From NCBI GenBank assembly GCA_963697365.1, contig CAVONT010000017.1, positions 248,001-312,000 of the forward strand: 64,000 nucleotides of DNA, read 5' to 3'. The notes beneath the pieces are model-generated. The model did no database searches. It worked only from the letters and a program-made list of their open reading frames with translations, and was not told the DNA's origin. The stretch comes from CAIXZV01 sp963697365 (GTDB lineage Bacteria; Chloroflexota; Limnocylindria; Limnocylindrales; CSP1-4). The stretch's first letter is position 1. Each line of letters opens with the position of its first letter. Of this stretch, positions 29,824 through 38,420 are shown piece by piece. The position numbers and the translations under genes are program-made.

Positions 29824-31158
29824 ATGACCCGCCTCTTCGGCACTGACGGCATCCGCGGTGCCGCCAACGTAGACCTGCGGCCATCGCTCGCGTTCCAGTT
29901 GGGACGCGCAACCGCCTACCACATCGTCAAGGCGGGCGGTTCGCTCGTGGTCGGCCAGGACACGCGCAGGTCTGGCGACATGTTCACCGCCGCGATCACT
30001 GCCGGCGCTGCCAGCATGGGCGCCGACGTGCACGCCGTGGGTGTCGTCCCGACGCCTGCGCTGGCCTATCTCGCCGCCACGCGCCGGTTCGCGGCCGGGA
30101 TCATGGTCTCGGCATCCCACAACCCTGCCGAGGACAACGGGCTCAAGGTCCTCGACACCTCCGGCCTCAAGCTCGACGACGACGTCGAGGACGCCCTCGA
30201 GGCCCTCGTCCTCCGCGCCGAGGAGCTGCCTGGCGTGGAACCCGGCGGCATCGGGCGCTCGGTGGACGCCCACGGGCTGCTCGAGGACTACGTGGCGCAC
30301 CGGCAGTCGCTTGCCGGCCTGGTGGACGGCGGTGGCCTGCACGTGGTCCTCGACACCGCCAATGGGTCGGCCTGGGACGTCGGTCCGCGGATCCTCCGGG
30401 CCACCGGTGCTCGCGTCACCGTGATCCACGATGCCCCCGATGGCGACAACATCAACCGTGGCTGTGGCGCCACCGAGCCGGCCTCGCTCATGGAGGCGGT
30501 TCGAGCGCACGGCGCCGACGTGGGGTTCGCGCTGGACGGCGATGCGGACCGCTGCATCGCCGTGGACGCCCACGGCGACCTCGTCGATGGCGACCAGGTT
30601 CTCGGCATCCTGGCGCTCGAGCGGTTGCACCGGGGCGCGCTTCCCCAGGGCAGTCTCGTCGTGTCGGTGCTGTCCAACGGCGGGCTGCAGGCTGCCGTCG
30701 AGGCTGCTGGCGGCAGGCTCGTGCGGACCCCGGTGGGGGACAAGCACATCCTCGCCGCGATGCTGGTGTCGGGTGCGGGTCTCGGCGGCGAGAAGAGCGG
30801 CCACGTCATCGTGCGCGAGCACACGACATCGGGTGACGGGATCGTCACCGCCATCGAGCTCCTGCGCGTGATGCGCGCTGCCGGCACCGGCCTTGACGGG
30901 CTCGCCACGCAGATCCCGCTCCTGCCCCAGCAGCAGCGGGCGATCCGGGTCCGCCACCGTGACCAGTGGGAGGCGGACGCGGTCCTGGGGGCCGCCATCG
31001 CCGACGCGGAGGCACGTCTCGCGCCACACGGCCGGATCCTCGTGCGTCCGTCGGGCACCGAACCCGTCCTCCGGGTGATGGTGGAGGGCGCCGACGGCGC
31101 CCTCGTGGCGGAGGTGGCCGACGCGATCGCGGCCGTCGCAGGGGAGCGTCTACACTAG
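29824..31158 (+). CDS. glmM: Phosphoglucosamine mutase
   Basis: Converts glucosamine-6-phosphate to glucosamine-1-phosphate for UDP-GlcNAc. 444 residues: RLFGTDGIRG at the start, active-site Ser98 in VSASHNPAEDNG, the metal loop DGDADR and the phosphate-binding RPSGTEPVLRVM. SD GAGGAT precedes ATG 29824. Followed by glmS, so two consecutive pathway steps are encoded together; glmU is 13 kb downstream. Confidence 0.97.
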   Translation: MTRLFGTDGIRGAANVDLRPSLAFQLGRATAYHIVKAGGSLVVGQDTRRSGDMFTAAITAGAASMGADVHAVGVVPTPALAYLAATRRFAAGIMVSASHNPAEDNGLKVLDTSGLKLDDDVEDALEALVLRAEELPGVEPGGIGRSVDAHGLLEDYVAHRQSLAGLVDGGGLHVVLDTANGSAWDVGPRILRATGARVTVIHDAPDGDNINRGCGATEPASLMEAVRAHGADVGFALDGDADRCIAVDAHGDLVDGDQVLGILALERLHRGALPQGSLVVSVLSNGGLQAAVEAAGGRLVRTPVGDKHILAAMLVSGAGLGGEKSGHVIVREHTTSGDGIVTAIELLRVMRAAGTGLDGLATQIPLLPQQQRAIRVRHRDQWEADAVLGAAIADAEARLAPHGRILVRPSGTEPVLRVMVEGADGALVAEVADAIAAVAGERLH

Positions 31159-31211
31159 CCCCAACCCCCCACGACGAGCGCCACGCGCGTCCCCGAGGAG
31201 TACTCCAGAGC

Positions 31212-33041
31212 ATGTGCGGCATCGTCGGCTACACCGGTCCCCGCGAGGCCGGCCCCATCCTGGTCGAGGGCCTCCGGCGCCTCGAGTACCGCGGCTACGA
31301 CTCGGCTGGGATCGCGCTCGTGGACGAGGAGGGCGCGCTCTTCGTCGAGAAGAAGGCGGGCAAGCTCGTCAACCTGGAGGTGGCGCTCGCCGACCGGACG
31401 CCACATGCCACCATCGGCCTCGCGCACACCCGCTGGGCGACCCACGGCCGGCCCAACGACCTCAACGCCCACCCGCACCAGGACTGCACGGGCGCCATCA
31501 CGGTCGTCCACAACGGGATCATCGAGAACTTCCGCGAGCTGCGCGACGAGCTCGAGGCCAAGGGCCACCGGCTCACGTCGGAGACCGACACGGAGGCGCT
31601 CGCCCACCTCGTGGAGGATGCGTACCGGGGCGATCTCGCCGAGGCGGTGCGGGCAGCCCTGGCCCGCGTCAAGGGCGCATACGCGATCGTTGTCATGCAC
31701 CGGGCCGAGGTCAACCGCCTCGTCGGGGCGCGCCACAACGTCCCGCTGATCGTGGGTCTCAACGGCGAGGAGACGTTCCTCGCGAGTGACGTGGCGGCGA
31801 TCCTCGCCCACACCAACCGCGTGGTGTTCCTCCAGGAGGGTGACGTCGCCGACGTGCGCCCGACGGGCGTCGTCGTGACGGACGTGGCAGGCACGCTCCA
31901 GGAGCGCTCCGTCACGACGATCGACTGGACCCAGGACGCGGCGTCGAAGGGCGGCTACCCGCATTACATGCTCAAGGAGATCCACGAGCAGCCGGAGGCG
32001 CTTGCCCAGTCGCTCGCCGGGCGACTCTCAGCCGGTGGCGGCATCCAGGCGGCCGAGCTCGATGGGCTCCAGGACGCCTTCCGCCGGGTCAATCGCGTGG
32101 AGCTCGTGGCGTGCGGCAGCGCATCCTATGCCGCACTGGTCGGCGCGGCGGCGCTCCAGGACTGGACGGGCCTGCCTGCGCGCGTGACGGTCGGCTCCGA
32201 GTTCCGCTACGCGCCGCCGCCGCTGGACGGGAACGCGCTGGTCATCGCCGTCACCCAGTCGGGCGAGACGGCCGACACCATCGCCCCCACCCGCTGGGCC
32301 CGCGAGCAGGGCTGCCCGATCGTCGCGGTCACCAACACGGTCGGCTCCGCGATCACGCGCGAGGCGGACGCGGTGATGTTCCTCCAGGCCGGACCCGAGA
32401 TCGCCGTGGCGGCCTCGAAGACCTTCGTGACCCAGGTCACGACGCTCGTGGTGCTCGCAGCGGCGATCGCCAAGGCCAGGGGCTCCATGGGCCTCGAGCA
32501 GGAGCTGGAGCTGGCGGCTGCACTGCGCCACCTGCCGGAGGCCGCGGCGCGCACGCTGGAGCTCGCGGCCGAGGTGCCCGAGCTGGCGCAGCGCTACGCG
32601 GGCTCGCGGGGCTTCATGTACATCGGCCGCGCCTACGGCTTCCCCGCGGCCCTCGAGGGCGCCCTCAAGATCAAGGAGGTCAGCTACATCCACGCGGAGG
32701 GATATGCGGCCGGAGAGCTCAAGCACGGTCCCATCTCGCTGCTGGACGCGGAGTGCCCGCTCGTGGCCGTCGCGACGCAGTCCCGCATCTACGACAAGCT
32801 GATCAGCAACGTCATGGAGGGCCGGGCCCGGGACGCGAAGGTCATCGCCGTGGCCACCGAGGGCGACGAGGCGATCGCCCGCTTCGCCGACGAGGTGATC
32901 CTCGTGCCGGCCACCCACGAGGCGCTTGCGCCGGTTCTCGCGGTGATCCCGCTGCAGCTCTTCGCGTACCACACGGCCGTCGCGCGCGGCACGGATGTCG
33001 ACCAGCCACGGAACCTCGCGAAGTCGGTCACGGTGGAGTAG
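31212..33041 (+). CDS. glmS: Glutamine-fructose-6-phosphate aminotransferase (isomerizing)
   Basis: First committed step of hexosamine synthesis. 609 residues: nucleophile Cys2 in CGIVGYTG, glutaminase motifs HTRWATHGRP and HNGIIENF, two SIS domains with CGSASYAALVG and TQSGETADT, and the C-terminal DQPRNLAKSVTVE. ATG 31212 follows a 53-base gap after glmM with GAGGAG as SD. The gap is too short for a glmS ribozyme. Confidence 0.98.
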   Translation: MCGIVGYTGPREAGPILVEGLRRLEYRGYDSAGIALVDEEGALFVEKKAGKLVNLEVALADRTPHATIGLAHTRWATHGRPNDLNAHPHQDCTGAITVVHNGIIENFRELRDELEAKGHRLTSETDTEALAHLVEDAYRGDLAEAVRAALARVKGAYAIVVMHRAEVNRLVGARHNVPLIVGLNGEETFLASDVAAILAHTNRVVFLQEGDVADVRPTGVVVTDVAGTLQERSVTTIDWTQDAASKGGYPHYMLKEIHEQPEALAQSLAGRLSAGGGIQAAELDGLQDAFRRVNRVELVACGSASYAALVGAAALQDWTGLPARVTVGSEFRYAPPPLDGNALVIAVTQSGETADTIAPTRWAREQGCPIVAVTNTVGSAITREADAVMFLQAGPEIAVAASKTFVTQVTTLVVLAAAIAKARGSMGLEQELELAAALRHLPEAAARTLELAAEVPELAQRYAGSRGFMYIGRAYGFPAALEGALKIKEVSYIHAEGYAAGELKHGPISLLDAECPLVAVATQSRIYDKLISNVMEGRARDAKVIAVATEGDEAIARFADEVILVPATHEALAPVLAVIPLQLFAYHTAVARGTDVDQPRNLAKSVTVE

Positions 33042-33046
33042 CGCCG

Positions 33047-33631
33047 ATGTCCCGCTCCGAGCCCGCCCCGCCCGACCCGGTCGTGCCCCCGGGCGCCGTG
33101 CCGCCCGGCACCACGGAGCTCGGCATCGACATCGTCAAGGTGGACCGGATCGCCGCCGCCATCACGAGGTTCGGCCAGCAATTCGCGGATCGCGTCCTGA
33201 CGCCCCTCGAGCAGCGGTACGTGCGCCAGCGGCCCGAGACGTTCGCCGGGCGCTGGGCGGCCAAGGAGGCCGTGTCCAAGGTCCTCGGGCTCGGCGTCCG
33301 GGGTGTCGGCTGGCGCGACATCGAGGTGGAGCGCCTGCCGACCGGCCAGCCGAACATCATCCTCCACGGACGGGCGGCCCAGCGTGCGGACCAGCTGGGC
33401 ATGGGCCGGATCGCGGTCTCCATCAGCCACGAGTCGGACTTCGCGGTGGCGGTGGCCTTCGGCGTGCGGACCGCGGGCGGCCGGTACGTGTTCCCGCTCG
33501 ACATCGACGCGCGCCTGGACGATCGCGAGCAGGCACTGCTCGCACGGATGGACCGGCTGCGCACGCTCCACGAGGCATCCTCCGCGCTCGCCGCGGGCCT
33601 GGAGGCGGAACCGGAGGGACGGGATGGCTGA
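33047..33631 (+). CDS. acpS: Holo-[acyl-carrier-protein] synthase
   Basis: Transfers 4'-phosphopantetheine to acyl carrier protein. The AcpS core has LGIDIVKVDRI (metal-binding Asp) and RWAAKEAVSKVLGLG (catalytic Glu), and SISHESDFAVAVA. At 194 residues it is longer than the usual 120-130, with an N-terminal Pro-rich arm of about 25 residues and a C-terminal helical extension of about 45. The 3' end overlaps the next gene by 8 bases. The acpS-nnr-alr order is common. Confidence 0.93.
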   Translation: MSRSEPAPPDPVVPPGAVPPGTTELGIDIVKVDRIAAAITRFGQQFADRVLTPLEQRYVRQRPETFAGRWAAKEAVSKVLGLGVRGVGWRDIEVERLPTGQPNIILHGRAAQRADQLGMGRIAVSISHESDFAVAVAFGVRTAGGRYVFPLDIDARLDDREQALLARMDRLRTLHEASSALAAGLEAEPEGRDG

Positions 33632-35936
33632 TCGACGGCCGGTGGGGTTCGGACGGCGCGAGGACGACGGCAGCCCGGTCCCCGCAGGAGCCCAGCGTCT
33701 CGACGACGAGTACGTGGCGCGGCTGCTCCCGGTGCGCGAGGCTCGTGGTCACAAGGGAACCTTCGGACGGACGCTCGTGATCGCGGGGTCGCTCAACTAC
33801 GCGGGAGCGGCGCTGCTCGTCTGCCGGGCCGCGGGTCGAGCAGGCGCGGGCCTGGTGACCCTCGCCGTCCCGGAGTCGCTCCAGCCGCTGTTCGCGTCGA
33901 AGGTCGTGGAGGCCACCACGCTCCCGCTGCCCGAGGACGACGTCGAGGAGGTCGATCCGGAGTCTGCGCTGGCAGCCGTCCTGGACAACGAGCACGACGC
34001 CCTGGTCATCGGGCCGGGCCTCCGCCCCTCCCTCGCGCAGGCCGACCTGCTGCGGCTGGTGCTGACCGCTCCCGAGGAGGCAGGTGGTCCGCCTGCGGTG
34101 CTCGACGCCGAGGCGCTCCGGACGCTCGCGTCCGCCGACGAGTGGTGGGTGAGCGTCACGCGCCCATGTGTCCTGACGCCGCACGTCGGTGAGTTCATCC
34201 GCCTGCGGGCGGGAGCCGGCCATGACCCGGCCGGGGACGGCGACCTCAATGCGGACGATGAGGCGCGGGTGCGGGCTGCCTCTGCGGCTGCCGTCGAATG
34301 GGGCCAGGTGGTGGTGCTCAAGGGCGCCAACACCGTGATCGCCAGTCCAGACGGCGCCGTCGCCATTGCGCCGTTCGAGAACCCGGCGATGGCGACGGGC
34401 GGAACGGGCGACGTCCTGGCCGGAACGATTGGTGCGCTCCTCGCCCAGGGCCTCGTGCCGTTCGATGCCGCGAGGCTCGGGGTCTACCTCCACGCACAGG
34501 CAGGCGAGCTGGTCCGCGAGCGCCTGGGTGACGCGGGGTTGCTCGCCTCCGACCTGCCCGACGCCGTGCCGATGGTCCGCAAGCGGCTCGCCGCACTCGC
34601 CGACCGCCAGCGCTCCGGGCGTCGGCTCGGCTTCGGGGCCGGCCCCGCGGACGGCCGGCCACGCGGACGCCGGGCCAGACGGCCCAGGGTCATGAGCACG
34701 CCGATCGACGAGCGCCTCGCGTCCGCGGGCCTGCCGGCGCTCGCCCGCCCGGTGTGGGCGGAGATCGACCTTGACGCGCTCGCCGGCAACCTCGCGGCCA
34801 TCCGGTCTGCCCTGGGACCAGGGGTGCGGGTGGAACCGGTGGTCAAGGCCGACGCCTATGGCCACGGCGCCGTCCCGTGCACCAGGGCCCTCGAGGCGGC
34901 CGGCGCCGACGGCTTCTCCGTGGCCACGCTGGATGAGGCCTACGAGCTGCGGGCGGCCGCGATCACGAAGCCCCTGATGGTGCTGTACCCGATCGCGGCC
35001 CGCCACGTCGCAAGCGCTGCTGCCGCCGGTATCGCGACCTCGCTCGGACCCGGCCTCGCGGGCGACCGGATCCTGGCGGCGGCCGCCGCCAACGCGTCTG
35101 CCGGCGGACCGGCGCTGGACGTCCACGTGGAGGTGGAGACGGGCCTGGGCCGTGGGGGCGCCCTGCCGCAGGACGCCGCCAGCCTCGTGGAACGGATTCG
35201 CCAGACTCCAGGCGCGCGGCTCGTCGGCATCTGGACGCACCTCGCGGCTGCGGGTGATGCCGCCTACACGCAGGCCCAGGACGCGTGCTTCGGAGAGGTG
35301 CTCGGGGCGCTCGATCCCGACGTGGGGCTGGGCGCGCAGGCAGGTGGAGTCCGCCGGCACCTCGCCGGCAGCGGCGGCGTCCTGGGGGGCAGCGCCTCGC
35401 CCTGGGACACCGTGCGCCCGGGCATCGCGGTGTACGGCCTCGTTCCCGACGGGCTCACCACGTCCGCGGCTGCTGCCGGCGCAGCAGCGGCCTTGCGACC
35501 GGTGCTCTCGCTGCACGCCCGTCCTGTCCGCGTGGTCGATCTCCCGGTCGGGCACGGCGTCGGCTACGGGCCGGTCTTCGTCACGCAGCGGCCATCGAGG
35601 ATTGCCACGCTCGCTCTCGGCTACGGTGATGGCTGGCACCGGGTTCTCACCGGCCGCGCGTGGGCCCTGGTGCGCGGTGTCAGGGTCCCACTGGTGGGCC
35701 GCGTGTCGATGGACGCCCTCATGGCCGATGTGACCGACGTTCCGGGCGGTCCGGTGGACGAGGACGACGAGTTCGTGCTCATCGGCGCCCAGCAGGGGGC
35801 CCGCATCACCGCCTACGAACCTGCGTCGGCAGGCGGGACGATCAGCTACGAGGTCGTGACCGGCGTGTCCCGACGCGTGGCGCGGGTGTACCATGCCGCC
35901 GGTTCAGTGGCAGGTCTGCGGACGCTCACGGGGTAG
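33624..35936 (+). CDS. NAD(P)H-hydrate dehydratase read in frame with alanine racemase
   Basis: One uninterrupted 770-codon frame. Residues 1-325 are the ADP/ATP-dependent NAD(P)HX dehydratase (CARKD/Nnr C-domain), which repairs hydrated NAD(P)H: GHKGTFGRTLVIAGS, VIGPGL, LKGANTVI and the GTGDVLAG motif. After a basic Arg/Gly linker, residues 357-770 are alanine racemase, which makes D-Ala for peptidoglycan: WAEIDLDALAGN, PLP lysine in VVKADAYGHGAV, GYGDGWHR, catalytic Tyr in GHGVGYGPVF and GRVSMD. An ATG at 34692 would start a normal separate Alr, and TGA in the +1 frame overlaps it (ATGA). So this is either a true fusion or an nnr/alr pair joined by an indel. The Nnr epimerase domain is absent. 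Confidence 0.88.
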   Translation: MADRRPVGFGRREDDGSPVPAGAQRLDDEYVARLLPVREARGHKGTFGRTLVIAGSLNYAGAALLVCRAAGRAGAGLVTLAVPESLQPLFASKVVEATTLPLPEDDVEEVDPESALAAVLDNEHDALVIGPGLRPSLAQADLLRLVLTAPEEAGGPPAVLDAEALRTLASADEWWVSVTRPCVLTPHVGEFIRLRAGAGHDPAGDGDLNADDEARVRAASAAAVEWGQVVVLKGANTVIASPDGAVAIAPFENPAMATGGTGDVLAGTIGALLAQGLVPFDAARLGVYLHAQAGELVRERLGDAGLLASDLPDAVPMVRKRLAALADRQRSGRRLGFGAGPADGRPRGRRARRPRVMSTPIDERLASAGLPALARPVWAEIDLDALAGNLAAIRSALGPGVRVEPVVKADAYGHGAVPCTRALEAAGADGFSVATLDEAYELRAAAITKPLMVLYPIAARHVASAAAAGIATSLGPGLAGDRILAAAAANASAGGPALDVHVEVETGLGRGGALPQDAASLVERIRQTPGARLVGIWTHLAAAGDAAYTQAQDACFGEVLGALDPDVGLGAQAGGVRRHLAGSGGVLGGSASPWDTVRPGIAVYGLVPDGLTTSAAAAGAAAALRPVLSLHARPVRVVDLPVGHGVGYGPVFVTQRPSRIATLALGYGDGWHRVLTGRAWALVRGVRVPLVGRVSMDALMADVTDVPGGPVDEDDEFVLIGAQQGARITAYEPASAGGTISYEVVTGVSRRVARVYHAAGSVAGLRTLTG

Positions 35937-35940
35937 CAAC

Positions 35941-36489
35941 TTGGCGCGCATCGAGCTGTGGAACGGCGATATCTGCCACCTCGAGGTGGATGCTCTCGTC
36001 GTACCCGCAGCCACGTCTCTCTGGATGTCGGCCGGGATTGCCGCGGATGTCAAGCGCGCCGGTGGTGATGCCATCGAGTTGGCGGCCGTGCGCCAGGGCC
36101 CGGCCCGCATCGGGGAGGCCGTCGTCACGCCGGCCGGCCGTCTCGCCGCGAAGGTGGTGATCCACGCGGTCTCGCTCGAGCGTGATCGGCGCACGAGCCC
36201 CGCCGCCATCGAAGGTGCGACGCGCTCCACCATGGCGCGGGCGCGTGAACTGCAGATCGGCAGCATCGCGATCCCGGCTCTCGGGACCGGCCTGGGTGGC
36301 TTCCCGCTCGACGAGGCGGCCCGGATCGTCGTGGCCACCGTGCGCGACGAGCTGGAGACACCCTCGACGCTGGAGCACGTGATCTTCGCGCTCCGCGGCG
36401 CGGCGCCGTTCGCGGCCTTCGCCACGGCGCTCGAGGCGGCCGAGCCCGTCGCCTCGCGCTCCATGATCTCGCCGGAGTCGCGTGCATGA
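35941..36489 (+). CDS. Macro-domain protein (ADP-ribose-binding family)
   Basis: Macro domains bind ADP-ribose or hydrolyse ADP-ribose derivatives. The fold signature is present: LWNGDICHLEVDALVVPAAT, LWMSAGIAADVKRAGG, GPARIGEAVVT, KVVIHAV and SIAIPALGTGLGGFP. The usual NAAN is PAAT and the Gly-rich loop after it is SAGIAA, so the catalytic Asn is missing; binding without hydrolysis is possible. TTG 35941 was chosen because the domain starts there just after the Nnr-Alr stop; ATG 35893 inside alr is an alternative. The 3' end overlaps the next gene by four bases. Confidence 0.8.
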   Translation: MARIELWNGDICHLEVDALVVPAATSLWMSAGIAADVKRAGGDAIELAAVRQGPARIGEAVVTPAGRLAAKVVIHAVSLERDRRTSPAAIEGATRSTMARARELQIGSIAIPALGTGLGGFPLDEAARIVVATVRDELETPSTLEHVIFALRGAAPFAAFATALEAAEPVASRSMISPESRA

Positions 36490-36776
36490 GCTTCCCGATG
36501 GAGCCGCTCGACGAGCGCCGCGAGGCGCTGGTGGAGCAGGTGGCCCAGGAGATCCGCCTCAGGGGCCTCACCGGGCCCGCCGTCCACTTCCTCGAGGCGA
36601 GTCGGCCGTACCGCCCGCTCGGGGCCCCGGCGATGCTCTTCTTCGACCCGGTCCTGGTCGAGCTGTTCGGTGGTGACTCTCCGCCGGCGACCGAGATCCT
36701 CCGCGATGACATCGGCATCGAGGCGCTGATCGACCGGCTCGAGGAGATGGACGAGGTCGAAGGCTGGGACGCCTGA
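36486..36776 (+). CDS. Small conserved protein of unknown function
   Basis: 96 residues, soluble-looking ends with one hydrophobic stretch (LGAPAMLFFDPVLVELFGG) that could be a short membrane helix. The core PAVHFLEASRPYRPLG resembles small bacterial proteins I recall with a FLExHKPL-type motif, often close to methylmalonyl-CoA-mutase-like or GlmL-like genes; no function is known to me. The C-terminus is acidic. ATG 36486 overlaps the macro-domain gene, and the next gene starts 28 bases downstream. Confidence 0.7.
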   Translation: MSFPMEPLDERREALVEQVAQEIRLRGLTGPAVHFLEASRPYRPLGAPAMLFFDPVLVELFGGDSPPATEILRDDIGIEALIDRLEEMDEVEGWDA

Positions 36777-36791
36777 CGGGACCTGCGCTGG

Positions 36792-36805
36792 TAGCATCGG
36801 CCGCG
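36792..36805 (+). promoter_or_regulatory. -10 box for leaderless start of the GlmL-like gene
   Basis: TAGCAT (36792-36797) ends 7 bases before GTG 36805, so transcription would begin at the start codon. There is no Shine-Dalgarno sequence in this gap. No clear -35 box was seen. Confidence 0.4.
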
Positions 36806-38420
36806 TGAGCAGCGAGCGGCGCGTCTACGTCACCGTCGACCGGGGCACCGCGACGACCGCCGTCGCCCTCCTGGGACGGGTTGCCAACCGCTGGCGGCTC
36901 CTCGGGTCTGGCGCCGCTCCGGCGGCCGTGATGCCGATGGTGATCGCGGAGCGGATCAGGGGCCGGCTTGCAGCGGTCGACCCCGACCTCGCCGGCCACC
37001 TCGGCCTCGATGACGCCACGTCCCTGGACAGCATCCCCGTCCTCAGCTGCTCCACGGCGCGGCCGCTCGAGATGGCGGTCGTCGCGGCCACGGAGCGAGT
37101 GGTCACGCCGCTTGCCGATGCCGCGGCGACGGCCGGCTGGCGGGTCCGCCGGCTCGCCCTCGATGGGGCGGATGTCCTCGAGGTCGCGTCGGCGCTGGTC
37201 GACCCGCGGGTGTCCGTCGTGCTCGCGGGCGCATCGGATCCTCCCGGGGCCGACGAACGCCCGCTGATGCAGCATCTCGCGACGCTGGTCGCCGCTGCAG
37301 CCGAACGGCGCCCCTCGCGGATCACGGTGCTCGCCGGCGGGCTGGCGGTGCCGGGCGGCAAGCTGGAGGCGATGCTCGGGCCGCAGGGTCCTGGATCCAC
37401 CCTGCTCGCTCCCGCCCCGTCGACCGGCGGTGGCGAGCCGCTCAGGCTGCTGCTCGAGAGCCTCCGCGGCGGGGACGACGATGGACGGCGAGCGATCGCG
37501 GACGCCACGGGGACCCTTGCCGAGGCGTTCGAGCGACGGGTGGAGGTGATCGAGGTCGGGCAGTCGGCCGGGCTCCGTGCGGCGGCCTCGTGGACCGTTG
37601 GCGGCGCTCGGTCGCCCGATCGGCGCTGGTGCCCGCCGGGGCACTCCTGCCCGCCTCCTTCAGCGACGCCAATCTCGACGCCGTCGAGCGCTGGCTCGCG
37701 GTGCCGCTTGACCGGCTGCGCATGCGCGACCGCCTGCGCGAGATGTCCATCGTTCCCTGGGGGGATGTGGCCGGTGACGGCGCGCTGCTCCGGCTGGCAG
37801 CCGCCAAGGCGTCCGTGGAGCGCATCCTGGACGCCACGCCCGCCCTCTCCGCACTGCCGGCGCCGGACCTGCTGGTCGCCGCGGGGGGCGCGTGGCAGGT
37901 GGCGCCCGGCCCGGCCGTCGCGCTCGCCCTTGCCGACGTCGTCCGCCGCCCCGGCGCCAGGAGCCTCGGACTGGATCACGCCCGGCTCCTCGGGCCGCTC
38001 GGGAGGATCGCCGATCCGGACGAGCGGCTGCGCATCATGCGCGATCTCCGTGACGACCTGCTGGTCCCGTTGGGCAGCCTGCTGATGCCGGCTGGGATGC
38101 GCCCTGGCCGTTCCGCCGGCTCGCTCCTCGTGGGCCGGGCCGACGGCGACTCGTCCGCCACGACCCTCGACCTGCAGCCGGGCGGCATCGAGCTGGTGGA
38201 CCTGCCGCCCGGGGAGCGGGCGACGGTGGAGCTGCGCCTGCGCGATGTCGTCGACATGGGCGTGCGAACTCGCCATGCAGTCGTCGAGGTGACGGGCGGA
38301 CTCGCCGGCGTCCTCGTGGACCTGCGCGACATCCCCATGCACCTCCCGGACCGGCCCGAGCGGCGGCGCGAGGTCCTGGCCGAGTGGCAGGCCGCCCTGT
38401 GGCCCGGGATGCTGGCATGA
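36805..38420 (+). CDS. GlmL/MutL-like ASKHA-fold protein, frameshifted as given
   Basis: Resembles the GlmL/MutL family linked to B12-dependent mutases. The N-terminus VYVTVDRGTATTAVAL corresponds to the family DxGST phosphate loop; SCSTARPLEMAVVA and VVLAGASDPPGADE correspond to the family ASSAxGGLkM and GGTDGGD motifs but are degenerate. A base is missing near 37600; the second half then follows in another frame (VARSALVPAGALLPASFSD to LAEWQAALWPGMLA). Corrected length about 538 residues. The C-terminal half, with LRDDLLVPLGSLLMPAG and VEVTGGLAGVLVDLRD, is of the type I recall from Chloroflexota homologues. No mutase gene is in the window. Function unknown. Confidence 0.72.

Noticed and set aside
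31159..31211. glmS ribozyme upstream of glmS
   Set aside because: The glmM-glmS gap is 53 bases, far shorter than the ribozyme, and the catalytic core sequence is absent.
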